Positions 46,665-55,905 of a stretch of DNA of 64,000 nt are shown piece after piece. How positions within the stretch are numbered: position 1 is the first letter of the stretch; every line of letters begins with the position of its first letter. This DNA comes from Kocuria coralli (GTDB taxonomy: Bacteria > Actinomycetota > Actinomycetes > Actinomycetales > Micrococcaceae). The stretch lies in contig NZ_ML708624.1 of assembly GCF_008831305.1 (NCBI RefSeq), forward strand, positions 1-64,000, in the 5' to 3' direction. Under the pieces are notes generated by a model, which was not told the origin of the DNA, ran no database searches, and was given only the letters and a program-made list of their open reading frames with translations. The translations under genes and the position numbers were made by a program.

Positions 46665-47717
46665 TCATGCCCTGGGGCCCAGCAGGCCCAGCTCCGCGAC
46701 GGCCTCCCGCTCGGCCAGGAGCTCGGCGACCGAGCGGTCGATGCGGGCCCGGGAGAACTCGTCGACGGCCCACGGCTCGACGATGGCGTACCCGCCTTGC
46801 GAGCACGTCACCGGGAAGGAGCTCACCACGCCCTCCGGGATGCCGTGAGCCCCCGTCGACGGGACGGCCATGGACGTCCAGCGGCCCTCGTCCGTGCCGC
46901 GCAGCCAGGTGCGAACGTGCCGCAGCGCGGCATGCGCCGCGGAGGCCACCGACGAGCCGCCCCGGACCCTGATGATCTCCGCTCCCCGTTTGGCCACCTT
47001 CGGGATGAAGAAATCGTCGATCCACTGCCGGTCCAGTCCCCTCTCGGCCAGGACCTCCTCCGCGGGACGCCCCTGGACCGTGGCCCGGGTCAGGTCCACG
47101 TACTGGGACGCTGAGTGATTGCCCCAGATGGCGATCCCGTCGACGTCGTTGACCGAGACGTCGCAGGCGATGGCCAGCTGCGCCTCGGCCCGGTGGTGAT
47201 CCAGCCGGGTCAGTGCCGTGAACCGCTCCGCGGGAACGTCCGGGGCGTGGGAGGCTGCGATCAGGGCGTTCGTATTGGCCGGGTTGCCCACGACGACGGC
47301 CCGGAAGGAATCCGCCGCGCCGTCGTTGATCGCACGTCCCTGGACCGAGAAGATCCCCGCGTTGGCGCTGAGCAGGTCTGCCCTCTCCATCCCCTGGGAG
47401 CGCGGTTTGGCCCCGATCAACAGACCGACCTCCGACCCCTCGAAGGCGGCCGCCGGGTCGTCGAAGACATCCACCGAGGCCAGGAGGGGGAAGGCCCCGT
47501 CGAGCAGCTCCATGGCCACCCCCTCGGCAGCGCGCGCTGCCTGGGGAACCTCGAGCAGGCGCAGGCGGACCGGGGTCGCCGGGCCCAGCAGGGCTCCCGC
47601 CGCGGCCCGGAAGACCGTGGCGTAGCCGATCTGGCCGGCCGCGCCGGTGACGGTGACAGTAGCCGCGGGCGTGGTGCCCACGGGATCCCGGGTGATGGAC
47701 TGGGCGACGTCGACCAT
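46665..47717 (-). CDS. mdh: Malate dehydrogenase
   Basis: NAD-dependent malate/oxaloacetate oxidoreductase of the TCA cycle. The 350 residues are of the type found in Thermus and Actinobacteria: [17 protein letters not shown] (NAD loop), [17 protein letters not shown] (substrate Arg), [12 protein letters not shown] and the catalytic His in [23 protein letters not shown] replaces the usual LDHNRA, with His for Asn beside the conserved Asp and Arg. Two AACGTACTG copies upstream (47730-47760) may be regulatory. It is 200 bases after the lactate permease on the same strand in the opposite order of use. Confidence 0.95.
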   Translation of the reverse strand: MVDVAQSITRDPVGTTPAATVTVTGAAGQIGYATVFRAAAGALLGPATPVRLRLLEVPQAARAAEGVAMELLDGAFPLLASVDVFDDPAAAFEGSEVGLLIGAKPRSQGMERADLLSANAGIFSVQGRAINDGAADSFRAVVVGNPANTNALIAASHAPDVPAERFTALTRLDHHRAEAQLAIACDVSVNDVDGIAIWGNHSASQYVDLTRATVQGRPAEEVLAERGLDRQWIDDFFIPKVAKRGAEIIRVRGGSSVASAAHAALRHVRTWLRGTDEGRWTSMAVPSTGAHGIPEGVVSSFPVTCSQGGYAIVEPWAVDEFSRARIDRSVAELLAEREAVAELGLLGPRA

Positions 47718-47729
47718 GACTCACTCCTC

Positions 47730-47760
47730 AACGTACTGCGAACATATGGGGAACGTACTG
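47730..47760. repeat. AACGTACTG direct repeat upstream of mdh
   Basis: Two identical 9-mers at 47730-47738 and 47752-47760, 22 bases apart (two helical turns), lie 13 and 35 bases before the mdh start codon, where a regulator could cover the promoter or leader. Confidence 0.4.
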
Positions 47761-47920
47761 GGGTCATCGGCTGCCCGTGGGGGCAGAACCTCGAGACGAG
47801 GGGCCACCGTGATGCAGATCACGATGACCCCTTCATCCTATCGACCCGGATCAGCCGGTCCGGCAATGGCCTGCCGACACCTGCCCGCCCTGCAAGGGCG
47901 CAGAGCTCTCACCCGAGCGC

Positions 47921-49537
47921 TCAGAGGACCAGCGAGAGGATGAGCACCCAGACGCACAGCACGGCCAGCAGGCCGAGGCTGTAGAGCAGCACCTGACGGG
48001 TGAGGTCGGCCTCCTTGCCCTGCTCCTTCACGGCCGCCGTGGCGATGGCGATCGACTGCGGGGAGATCACCTTGGCCATCACGCCGCCCGCGGTGTTCGA
48101 GGCCACGAGGAGCGTCTGGCTGGTGCCGATCTGCTCGGCGGTCACCGCCTGAAGGGAGGCGAAGAGGGTGTTGTTGTTGACCACGGATCCGGTCACGAAC
48201 ACCCCGATCCAGCCGATGATGGGTGAGAGCAGGGGGAACACGCCACCGGCGGCCGACAGGGCGAGGGCCATGGACGAGGACATGCCGGCGAAGTTCATGA
48301 CGTTGGCCACCGACATCACCATGCAGATCATGAGGATGGGGACCCAGAGCTGCCGGACCGCCCCGCCCAGTTCCTCGAAGCCCTGGCGCCACGTGATGCT
48401 GGGCGTCACGAGCAGGGTCACCAGCGCGGCGAAGAGGATGGCGGTTCCGGAGGCGGCGAGGATGCCCCAGTTCCAGAGCACCTCCACGGGGGTGGTCTCC
48501 GCCACGATCGGCGCCGTCCGGGCGATCTCCTGATGCAGGAACGGCATCGGCACGCCCACGCTCGCCCGGGCCAGGAACCCGACCACAGCGGGCACCGACC
48601 ACAGCAGGATGAAGGCGGAGAGGATGTAGAAGGGCGACCAGGCCTGGACCACCTTCCCGAAGGTGATGGGCTGCTGATCGGCGTGCAGCTCCTCCAGCGC
48701 CGGGGCGTTGGCCTCGCGGTAGATGCTGCGGGGCCGCCAGCGGCGCAGCATCAGGGCCAGCGCGGCCATGCCGATCAGCGGGGGGATGATGTCCGCGAGC
48801 TCGGGGCCGGCGAACCACAGCAGCAGCGACTGGAGGCCGGAGACCAGCAGGCCGATCGCCAGGGCGATACCGCCCGTCTCCCGCAGACCGCGCCAGCCGT
48901 CCAGGATCGCCACCAGGAGCAGCGGGATGAAGACCATGATCCCCTGGATGGCCAGGACCATCATCTGGGACAGGTCCGTCAGCGGGACCTCGCCCTGCGC
49001 GGCTCCGACGATGACGGGGATGCCGATGGCACCGTATCCGCCGAAGGCGGCGTTGGCGACCAGGGAGATGCCGGCCGCCCGCAAGGGACGGAAACCGAGG
49101 TTGACCAGCAGCGCCGCGCAGATGGCGATCGGGATGCCGAAGCCGGCCGCGCCTTCCAGGAAGCCGCCGAAGCAGAAGGCGATCAGCAGCACCTGGATGC
49201 GCTGATCCTCGGAGATCGCCGAGATCGAGGAGCGGATGACGTCGAAGTAACCGGCGCGCACGGCGATGCGGTAGAGCCACACAGCCATCAGCACGATCCA
49301 GCCGATGGGCCATAGGCCGCCCAGGAAGCCGTAGACGACCGCCGAGCCGGTGGCCGCCACGGGCAGCCCGAAGACCAGGGTGCCCAGGCCGACGGCAAGG
49401 ATCAGTGCGATCAGTGAGGCTTTGATGCCCGTGAGTTTGAAGACCGTCAGTCCCAGCAGGAAGACGACGATGGGGACTGCAGCGACGAGAGCGGAGAGAA
49501 CAGGCGACCCGAGCGGGTCGTAATCCTGGAGCCACAT
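47921..49537 (-). CDS. lctP: L-lactate permease (LctP family)
   Basis: Proton-coupled lactate (and glycolate) transporter of the LctP/LldP family. The 538 residues hold about 13-14 transmembrane helices from residue 17 to the C-terminus. Family hallmarks include FCFGGFLEGAAGFGIPIAICAALL, ANAAFGGYGAIGIPVI and GSVVNNNTLFASLQ...LLVASNTAGGVMAKVISPQSIAIA. Residue LSALVAAVPI follows the short N-terminus. It is coupled to no lactate dehydrogenase gene nearby. An unusually AT-rich leader precedes it, with candidate repressor sites. Confidence 0.93.
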   Translation of the reverse strand: MWLQDYDPLGSPVLSALVAAVPIVVFLLGLTVFKLTGIKASLIALILAVGLGTLVFGLPVAATGSAVVYGFLGGLWPIGWIVLMAVWLYRIAVRAGYFDVIRSSISAISEDQRIQVLLIAFCFGGFLEGAAGFGIPIAICAALLVNLGFRPLRAAGISLVANAAFGGYGAIGIPVIVGAAQGEVPLTDLSQMMVLAIQGIMVFIPLLLVAILDGWRGLRETGGIALAIGLLVSGLQSLLLWFAGPELADIIPPLIGMAALALMLRRWRPRSIYREANAPALEELHADQQPITFGKVVQAWSPFYILSAFILLWSVPAVVGFLARASVGVPMPFLHQEIARTAPIVAETTPVEVLWNWGILAASGTAILFAALVTLLVTPSITWRQGFEELGGAVRQLWVPILMICMVMSVANVMNFAGMSSSMALALSAAGGVFPLLSPIIGWIGVFVTGSVVNNNTLFASLQAVTAEQIGTSQTLLVASNTAGGVMAKVISPQSIAIATAAVKEQGKEADLTRQVLLYSLGLLAVLCVWVLILSLVL

Positions 49538-49787
49538 GGGTTCGATAGCCCTTCGGGAAGTGATGAGAGGACATCGCCGGACAAGGGTGGCTCCGAGACT
49601 CTGGTATCGAAAGCCACCTTGCGTTTATGTTGCAACGTCCCGACGAACACTCTCAAACCTAAGAAAACTGCTGGAAAAGCGCCCGAAGTTGCCATATATT
49701 CCAACGGAAAACAACGCGAAACAACTATTGTTCATGTGCCGTTCGCCCAGCCGACGCCGGGGCGCACCGGAAGCACGCCGGCTGCCG
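49538..49787. other. AT-rich regulatory region between parE and lctP
   Basis: 250 bases, noticeably lower in GC than the rest. It contains AACAACTATTGTT (49720-49732, palindrome with 5-base arms), two AAACAAC/AACAAC copies about 11 bases apart (49708-49726), a TATATT at about 49696-49701 and TTGCAACATAAAC on the minus strand near 49628. This must hold the lctP promoter. No gene seen. Confidence 0.55.
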
Positions 49788-51896
49788 TCAGGCGTCGATC
49801 TGCTCGGCGTCCAGCTGGGCCGCACCCGCGATGATGAACTCCTTGCGCGGGGCGACCTCCGAGCCCATGAGCAGGGAGAAGGCCCTCTCAGCCGCCTCGG
49901 CGCCCTCCACGGTCACACGGCGCAGCATGCGGTGACGGATGTCCATGGTGGTCTCGGCGAGCTGGTCCGCGTCCATCTCACCCAGGCCCTTGTAGCGCTG
50001 GATGGGCTCCTTGTACGACCGCCCCTCGGACTCGAGCTTGCGCAGCAGGGTGATCAGCTCGCGCTCGGAGTAGGTGTAGACCATCTCGTTGGCCTTGGAG
50101 CCGCGGTTGACGATCTCCACCCGGTGCAGCGGCGGCACGGCGGCATAGACCTTCCCGGCTTCCACGAGCGGGCGCATGTACCGGTAGAAGAGCGTCAGCA
50201 GGAGGGTGCGGATATGGGCTCCGTCGACGTCCGCGTCGGTCATCATGATGACCTTGCCGTAGCGGGCGGCGTCGACGTCGAAGGAGCGCCCGGACCCGGC
50301 GCCGATCACCTGGATCAGGGCGGCGCACTCGGCGTTGGCCAGCATGTCCGTGATCGAGGCCTTCTGGACGTTGAGGATCTTGCCGCGGATGGGCAGCAGC
50401 GCCTGGTACTCGGAGTCGCGGGCCAGCCTGGCCGTGCCGAGGGCGGAGTCCCCCTCCACGATGAACAGCTCGGACTTCTCCACGTCAGTGGAACGGCATT
50501 CGACCAGCTTGGTGGGCATGGAGGAGGTCTCCAGGGCGTTCTTGCGCCGCTGGGTCTCCTTGTGGAGTCTCGCGGAGATGCGCGACTTCATCTCGGCCAC
50601 GACCTTCTCCAGCACGGCGTTGGCCTGGTTCTTCTGATCGCGTTTGGTCGCGGTCAGCGCCTTGGTGAGCTCCCGCTCCACCACCTTGGACACGATCTGG
50701 CGCACCGCGGGAGTGCCCAGGATCTCCTTGGTCTGACCCTCGAACTGCGGCTCCGCGAGACGGACGGTGAGCACCGCCGTGAGCCCGGCGAGCACGTCGT
50801 CCTTGTCGATCTTGTCGTTGCCCGCCTTCAGCCGGCGGGCATTGGCCTCGATCTGCTTGCGGAAGACCTTGACGAGCGCCTGTTCGAAACCCGTCTGGTG
50901 GGTGCCTCCCTTGGGCGTCGAGATGATGTTGACGAAGCTCCGGACGGTGGTGTCGTAGCCGATCCCCCACCGCAGCGCGAGATCCACCTCGCAGTCGCGT
51001 TCGACCTCCTGCAGTCGCGAGTGCCCCCCGTCGTCGAGGACCGGCACCGTCTCGGTGAAGGAGGCCTCGCCCTGGAAGCGCCATACGTCCGTCACTGATT
51101 CGTCGGTGGCCAGGAACTCCGCGAACTCGGAGATGCCGCCGTCGTGCTGGAAGACCTCCTCGTGGGGGCCCGCCTCTCCCGCCGTACCCGGCACCCGGCG
51201 CTCGTCGCGGACCGTGATCCGCAGGCCCGGGATCAGGAACGCGGTGGTGCGGGCGCGGGTGGCCAGCTCGTCGTAGGAGAACTGGGCGTCCGGGGTGAAG
51301 ATCTGCCGGTCCGACCAGTAGCGGATGCGGGTCCCGGTGACCCCGCGGCGCGCCTTGCCGACCACCTCGAGCTCGGAGCCCGAGACGAAGGGCTCGAACG
51401 GCGCGTCGGGTGAAGGAGTTCCCCGGTCCGTGAACTCGCCCGGCTCCCCCCTCCTGAAGGACATCTGATAGGTCTTGCCACCGCGGTCCACCTGGACGTC
51501 CAGCCGGGAGGACAGCGCGTTGACCACCGACGCGCCCACGCCGTGCAGACCGCCCGAGGCCGTGTAGGAGCCGCCGCCGAACTTTCCGCCGGCATGCAGC
51601 TTGGTGAACACCACTTCGACACCGGACAGCCCCGTTCGCGGTTCCTTGTCGATCGGGATGCCGCGTCCGTCGTCGTGCACCTCCACGCAACCACCCTTGT
51701 GCAGGATCACGGTGATCTGGTGCCCGTAGCCCGCAAGGGCCTCGTCCACCGAGTTGTCGATGATCTCCCAGAGGCAGTGCATGAGGCCGCGGGAGTCGGT
51801 GGAACCGATGTACATCCCCGGGCGCTTACGAACGGCCTCCAGCCCCTCCAGGACGGAGAGGTGACGGGCGTTGTATTCGGATCTGGTGGGCGACAC
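49788..51896 (-). CDS. parE: Type IIA topoisomerase subunit B (ParE/GyrB family)
   Basis: ATPase subunit partnering the ParC/GyrA-like protein at 43453-45993. GHKL ATPase domain with EIIDNSVDEA and HDDGRGIPID, GGKFGGGSYTASGGLHGVGASVVNALS; TOPRIM domain with VEGDSA and DADVDGAHIRTLLLTLFYRYMRPLVEAGKVY; C-terminal QRYKGLGEMDADQLAETT. There is no long TOPRIM insert. About 702 residues from GTG 51896, which I choose because AGGAG lies 11 bases upstream; ATG 51920 and ATG 51935 are other in-frame starts without Shine-Dalgarno. A -10-like TAGAGT lies at 51996-52001. Likely topo IV rather than gyrase, since oriC genes are absent. Confidence 0.9.
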   Translation of the reverse strand: MSPTRSEYNARHLSVLEGLEAVRKRPGMYIGSTDSRGLMHCLWEIIDNSVDEALAGYGHQITVILHKGGCVEVHDDGRGIPIDKEPRTGLSGVEVVFTKLHAGGKFGGGSYTASGGLHGVGASVVNALSSRLDVQVDRGGKTYQMSFRRGEPGEFTDRGTPSPDAPFEPFVSGSELEVVGKARRGVTGTRIRYWSDRQIFTPDAQFSYDELATRARTTAFLIPGLRITVRDERRVPGTAGEAGPHEEVFQHDGGISEFAEFLATDESVTDVWRFQGEASFTETVPVLDDGGHSRLQEVERDCEVDLALRWGIGYDTTVRSFVNIISTPKGGTHQTGFEQALVKVFRKQIEANARRLKAGNDKIDKDDVLAGLTAVLTVRLAEPQFEGQTKEILGTPAVRQIVSKVVERELTKALTATKRDQKNQANAVLEKVVAEMKSRISARLHKETQRRKNALETSSMPTKLVECRSTDVEKSELFIVEGDSALGTARLARDSEYQALLPIRGKILNVQKASITDMLANAECAALIQVIGAGSGRSFDVDAARYGKVIMMTDADVDGAHIRTLLLTLFYRYMRPLVEAGKVYAAVPPLHRVEIVNRGSKANEMVYTYSERELITLLRKLESEGRSYKEPIQRYKGLGEMDADQLAETTMDIRHRMLRRVTVEGAEAAERAFSLLMGSEVAPRKEFIIAGAAQLDAEQIDA

Positions 51897-52275
51897 GGCG
51901 CGTGGAACTCCTGCTGGCATATCGGGGCGGGGCATCGGGTCGATGCCCGTGACAGGCGGGCATGATCGCCCGTACCGGTTGGGACGGGCGCCCTTACTCT
52001 AATCCGCCGGGAAACGGAGCAGGGACGACGACGGACGACGGCGCGTCATCCGGAGACGTCCCCGGAGGGCCGGGCGTGCGCGGTGGGCGAAAACACCCTC
52101 CGGGTGGAATGCAACGCACGGCTCGCGTGGTTGTATTGACGTACTCGAAAGAGCACTTCCCCGATCGAGGGCTCCGACACCGTGACCTGGGCACCAGGAC
52201 GGAAGGGGCACTGGCCGGTGACCGCATCGACGGGAACCGCCAGTGGGATGAAGTCTGAGCTTGAAGGAGGATGTC
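51897..52275. other. Divergent promoter region between parE and DUF7455
   Basis: No gene seen. On the minus strand TAGAGT (52001-51996) is the best -10 candidate for parE. On the plus strand TTGTATTGACG with an AT-richer stretch at 52128-52160 probably starts the DUF7455 transcript. CCTGGGCACCAGG at 52186-52198 is a small palindrome within the leader. Confidence 0.4.
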
Positions 52276-52476
52276 GTGAACGCCACGCTCGAGACCCCAG
52301 AGTTGAACGCCACCCACCGCTGCGATGCCTGCGGCGCACAGGCCTATGTGCGGGTCGTCCTCCAGTCCAGCGGCGGAGAGCTGCTGTTCTGCGCTCACCA
52401 CGCGCGTGCCAACGAAGAGAAGCTTCGTCCCATGGCCGCCACGTGGCAGGACGAAACGGAGCGCATTGACGCCTGA
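52276..52476 (+). CDS. DUF7455 family small zinc-ribbon protein
   Basis: A 66-residue actinobacterial protein of unknown function. HRCDACGAQAYVRVVL and ELLFCAHHARAN form a predicted zinc site (C-x2-C...C-x2-H). GTG 52276 has a strong GAAGGAGGA 5-6 bases upstream; a TTG 15 bases earlier is in frame but has no Shine-Dalgarno. It sits between the sigma factor and topoisomerase subunit B genes, an order common to many Actinobacteria, so it may act in transcription or translation, though no function is proven. Confidence 0.8.
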   Translation: MNATLETPELNATHRCDACGAQAYVRVVLQSSGGELLFCAHHARANEEKLRPMAATWQDETERIDA

Positions 52477-52510
52477 TCCACTACCAGCGCGGTCTTGACC
52501 CGCTGACAGA

Positions 52511-52546
52511 CGATGGCCCCGGTACGGATCCGTACCGGGGCCATCG
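52511..52546. terminator. Bidirectional terminator between DUF7455 and sigA
   Basis: A 36-base perfect palindrome, 18 bases per arm, centred on GGATCC, between two convergent genes 34 and 12 bases away. Confidence 0.8.
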
Positions 52547-52558
52547 TGTTTCCGCTGC

Positions 52559-54157
52559 TCAGTCCAGGTAGTCGCGCAGCACCTGGGAGCGAGAGGGGTG
52601 GCGCAGCTTCGACATGGTCTTGGACTCGATCTGCCGGATGCGCTCGCGGGTCACCCCGTAGACCTTGCCGATCTCGTCCAGGGTCTTGGGCTGGCCGTCG
52701 GTCAGGCCGAACCGCATGGCCACGACGCCCGCTTCCCGCTCGGAGAGGGTATCCAGCACCGAGTGCAGTTGCTCCTGGAGCAACGTGAAGCTCACGGCGT
52801 CGGCGGGGACGACCGCTTCGGAGTCCTCGATCAGGTCGCCGAACTCGGAGTCGCCGTCTTCACCCAGGGGCGTGTGCAGGGAGATGGGCTCACGGCCGTA
52901 TTTCTGCACCTCCACGACCTTCTCCGGGGTCATGTCCAGCTCCTGGGCGAGCTCTTCCGGAGTCGGTTCACGCCCGAGGTCCTGGAGCATCTGGCGCTGC
53001 ACACGGGCCAGCTTGTTGATGACCTCGACCATGTGCACGGGGATGCGGATGGTGCGGGCCTGGTCCGCCATGGCACGGGTGATCGCCTGCCGGATCCACC
53101 AGGTGGCATAGGTGGAGAACTTGAAGCCCTTGGTGTAGTCGAACTTCTCGACTGCACGGATCAGGCCCAGGTTGCCCTCCTGGATCAGGTCCAGGAACAG
53201 CATGCCGCGGCCGGTGTAGCGCTTGGCCAGCGAGACCACCAGACGCAGGTTGGCCTCCAGCAGGTGATTCTTGGCCCGCTTGCCGTCGTGGATGACCCAG
53301 CGCAGTTCCTTCTTCTGCTCGCGGGTCAGGGTGTCGGCTTCGTCCTTGTACTTGTGCTCGGCGAACAGGCCGGCTTCGATACGGAGGGCGAGGTCCACCT
53401 CTTGCTCGGCGTTCAGCAGGGCGACCTTGCCGATCTGCTTGAGGTAGTCCTTGACGGGGTCAGCGGTCGCGCCGGCGGAGACCACCTGCTGCGCGGGCGC
53501 GTCGTCGTCGTCGTTGGTGGAGAGCACGAACCCGCGGGCTGCCTCCTGCGAAGCGGTGGTCTTGCCCGTGGGCTTGGCGACCACCTCGGTGCCGGACTTC
53601 GCGTTCTCGGCATCCTCGGGGGCGATGACCCCGTCGGTCTCCTCGCCCTCCTCCGCCTCGTCCGCGGAGTCCTGGGAATCCTCAGCGGCGTCGGAACTCA
53701 TGGAGTCGTCGACGTCGAACTCCTCGTCATCGTCCAGGTCGTCGGCGGCTGCCGCGGAAGCCTTCTTGCCCCCCCGGGAGCCGGTGGCCTTCTTCTTGGG
53801 GGCCGCGGTCTTCGCCCTGGTCTTGCGAGGCTTCGCGGGCGCCTTGGCGGGGGTCGCCTCGGCCTCGTCGTCCGACTCGGCCGTGGTGCTCTCGGCCGCG
53901 GTGTCCTTCCCTGCGGCCTTCTTGGCCGAGGTCCGAGCGGTGGAGGCGGCGGCCGCGGGTTTCGCGGCCGATGACTTGGCGGCGGTGGTCTTCTTCGCCG
54001 CAGTGCTCTTCTTGGCGGCCGTGGCCTTCTTCGCGGCGGTGGTCTTCTTCGCCGCGGTCTTGGTAGCACTGGTGGTGCCCGACGACTCCCGGCTTGCTCC
54101 CACGGTCTCAGTGGACTCGACGGTTGCAGTCGTCTCATTCGTGACAGCTGGTGACAC
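52559..54157 (-). CDS. sigA: Primary RNA polymerase sigma factor
   Basis: Housekeeping sigma-70 factor of 532 residues. The first 210 are a Lys/Ala/Thr-rich region with AAKK repeats (residues 35-65), then an acidic stretch, as in HrdB/RpoV-like actinobacterial sigma factors. Region 1.2 begins near [16 protein letters not shown]; region 2 carries [28 protein letters not shown] and the -10-binding [19 protein letters not shown]; region 4 ends [27 protein letters not shown]. All regions are intact. The start is GTG 54157 with AAAGG upstream. Upstream lies a 19-base dyad (54198-54216) next to a TTGACA. Confidence 0.95.
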   Translation of the reverse strand: MSPAVTNETTATVESTETVGASRESSGTTSATKTAAKKTTAAKKATAAKKSTAAKKTTAAKSSAAKPAAAASTARTSAKKAAGKDTAAESTTAESDDEAEATPAKAPAKPRKTRAKTAAPKKKATGSRGGKKASAAAADDLDDDEEFDVDDSMSSDAAEDSQDSADEAEEGEETDGVIAPEDAENAKSGTEVVAKPTGKTTASQEAARGFVLSTNDDDDAPAQQVVSAGATADPVKDYLKQIGKVALLNAEQEVDLALRIEAGLFAEHKYKDEADTLTREQKKELRWVIHDGKRAKNHLLEANLRLVVSLAKRYTGRGMLFLDLIQEGNLGLIRAVEKFDYTKGFKFSTYATWWIRQAITRAMADQARTIRIPVHMVEVINKLARVQRQMLQDLGREPTPEELAQELDMTPEKVVEVQKYGREPISLHTPLGEDGDSEFGDLIEDSEAVVPADAVSFTLLQEQLHSVLDTLSEREAGVVAMRFGLTDGQPKTLDEIGKVYGVTRERIRQIESKTMSKLRHPSRSQVLRDYLD

Positions 54158-54197
54158 TGGGAACCTTTCGTTGCTCGACGCGGTGTTCTTGACGTCT

Positions 54198-54216
54198 GGT
54201 CATAACACCTATGACC
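54198..54216. promoter_or_regulatory. Dyad GGTCATA-N5-TATGACC upstream of sigA
   Basis: A perfect inverted repeat with 7-base arms, 41-59 bases before the sigA start codon. On the minus strand it directly follows TTGACA (overlapping the promoter region), so a protein bound here would touch RNA polymerase. No obvious TAnnnT -10 lies at 17 bases from TTGACA. Confidence 0.55.
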
Positions 54217-54254
54217 CTGTCAAGTCCCGCCGGCGATCATAGCTCGCACTCAGG

Positions 54255-54273
54255 ACCTGAAGGGTCTTCAGGT
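54255..54273 (-). terminator. Hairpin after the DUF4192 gene
   Basis: ACCTGAAG-GGT-CTTCAGGT, an 8-bp perfect stem with 3-base loop, 84 bases beyond the stop of the DUF4192 gene and 98 bases before sigA. It may be a weak terminator or part of the sigA control region. Confidence 0.4.
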
Positions 54274-54356
54274 GCTTGCAACCATGCACCCGTCGAGGTT
54301 GTTCCCGAACCCGCAGAAAATATCCCGTGTTTGTCGGAGACGCTCCCTCATGTTCG

Positions 54357-55715
54357 TCAGATGCGCTCCTCGTGGGGTCCATCCCCCCATGGAGCCGGGG
54401 CGCTGCGCCGCCATGCCGTGACCGGGTCGGTGGCCCACACGGGGACCGGCCGCGACGCCGCGAGCTGCCGTAACCGTTCGATCCCGGGGTGCCACGGCGC
54501 CACCTGCTCCGCCTCGGCGACGTACCTCTCCACCAGCGAGCCCCGCGCCCGGAAGTGCTCTGCATGCCCGAGCGCCAGCCAGAGCCCCGCCAGCATCGTG
54601 GGCAGGAACGTCCGTCCGTCGTCTCCCCCGACACCCTCCGGCGGGAGGCCCTGAGCGGATCCGCTGACCCCCGCCAGCATGGCCCGTGCCATGGGGATCA
54701 ACTCCTGAAGGACGACGACGCACCGATCCAGTCGTCGCCAGTCCGGTCTCCCCCGCCAGATACCGGACATGACGTGTGCGATCTGGAGGACCCCAGGCAT
54801 CTCCGCGCCGCCCGCCGCATGCGCCGTTTCAGCCCACGCCTCCCGCGAGGCGGCCGGATCCCCGGTCAGCACCATGGCCAGGATCAGCTCGCATCCGAGG
54901 GGGTCAGCCATTCCCAGCATCAGGTCCGTGAGCATTCGGCTGTCACGGGGAAGGCCTGGCATCCGGCCCCGCCCCGTTCCGAGAACCCGGTGCCACTGCT
55001 CCAGGTACTCGAGCCGCCACTCGTAGCCGGCGGTCTCCGGCTGGCGAAACCCGCCGGCCCCTGCGAAGAGGCCCCGGACCTCCTCGGCGGGTTCCTCGAT
55101 CGGGTCGGGCCCGACCACGCTGCCGCTGCAGACCATGGCCGCGTACACGGCGGAGTCCAGGATCTCACCCACAGAACGCAGACGTGCGGGGTCCACGACC
55201 GGCCACCAGGACTCCCCCGACACGCACCACCCGTCCTGAAGGGCGTGGCCGGAGAGGGTCCCGGCTTCATCGATCGCCCTGAGGACGGCGAGCGCGTGCT
55301 CCTGCAGGGCCGTTCGGCCCGTCTCGTCGTCGGCGAACTGGCTTCCACCGCATGCCCCGGGCGCGGCCCGGTCATCGGCGCGGTTGCCGCTCACCCGTGA
55401 TGCGCTGGGCGGCTGGCCGTAGCAGACCACGTACATCCGCTGCCCGACGGTGTCGTACTCCAACACGGCCGACAGCTGCGTCGTCCACGCGGCGACCCAC
55501 TCCGGATCGGTGAACCTCTCCATCGAGGGCAGTTCGATCCTCAGGCACGGACCCAGGCCGCTCCCGGCCGCCGTCAGGATCGCGACGGAGCGGCACGGCC
55601 AGTACCCGAGGGTATGCGGGACGATCGCCAGCACGTCGGCAGCCGTCCGGGCCACCGTCCGGGCCGTGCGGGTGGGGTAAGGGTTCTCTGGACATCCGCC
55701 GGGTTCTGCGCTCAT
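54357..55715 (-). CDS. DUF4192 domain-containing protein
   Basis: A 452-residue actinobacterial protein of unknown function. The N-terminal part matches DUF4192: ADVLAIVPHTLGYWPCRSVAILT, a hydrophobic strand followed by SVAIL, then VGQRMYVVCYG. The remainder includes a helical segment (MTDLMLGMADPLGCELILAMVLTGD, LWLALGHAEHFRARGSLVERYVAEAEQVAPWHPGIERLRQLA) that reads like a TPR-type tail. No catalytic motif. The start at 55715 precedes the conserved region by about 25 residues. Divergent from the BMP lipoprotein gene. Confidence 0.8.
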   Translation of the reverse strand: MSAEPGGCPENPYPTRTARTVARTAADVLAIVPHTLGYWPCRSVAILTAAGSGLGPCLRIELPSMERFTDPEWVAAWTTQLSAVLEYDTVGQRMYVVCYGQPPSASRVSGNRADDRAAPGACGGSQFADDETGRTALQEHALAVLRAIDEAGTLSGHALQDGWCVSGESWWPVVDPARLRSVGEILDSAVYAAMVCSGSVVGPDPIEEPAEEVRGLFAGAGGFRQPETAGYEWRLEYLEQWHRVLGTGRGRMPGLPRDSRMLTDLMLGMADPLGCELILAMVLTGDPAASREAWAETAHAAGGAEMPGVLQIAHVMSGIWRGRPDWRRLDRCVVVLQELIPMARAMLAGVSGSAQGLPPEGVGGDDGRTFLPTMLAGLWLALGHAEHFRARGSLVERYVAEAEQVAPWHPGIERLRQLAASRPVPVWATDPVTAWRRSAPAPWGDGPHEERI

Positions 55716-55905
55716 GACCCGACCTTGCCCCCGGCCCCGTCGTCTGCGTCTGCTTTCGTGCGCCTGTGGATGCTGCTTCGGGGGGATTCAGCGGACCGCT
55801 CCGGCTGTGGAGTCATCCCGGCGAGTCCGGGGTAGTCTGCCTCCTGAGATGGCCGCCTTATGACCGACCTCACCACAGCCGATCATGACAGTCCAGGAGA
55901 CAATC

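Noticed and set aside
53950-54060. Repeats in the sigA N-terminus as a CRISPR-like or mobile repeat
   Set aside because: They are imperfect codon-level repeats of Ala-Ala-Lys-Lys in a coding region, typical of actinobacterial primary sigma factors.
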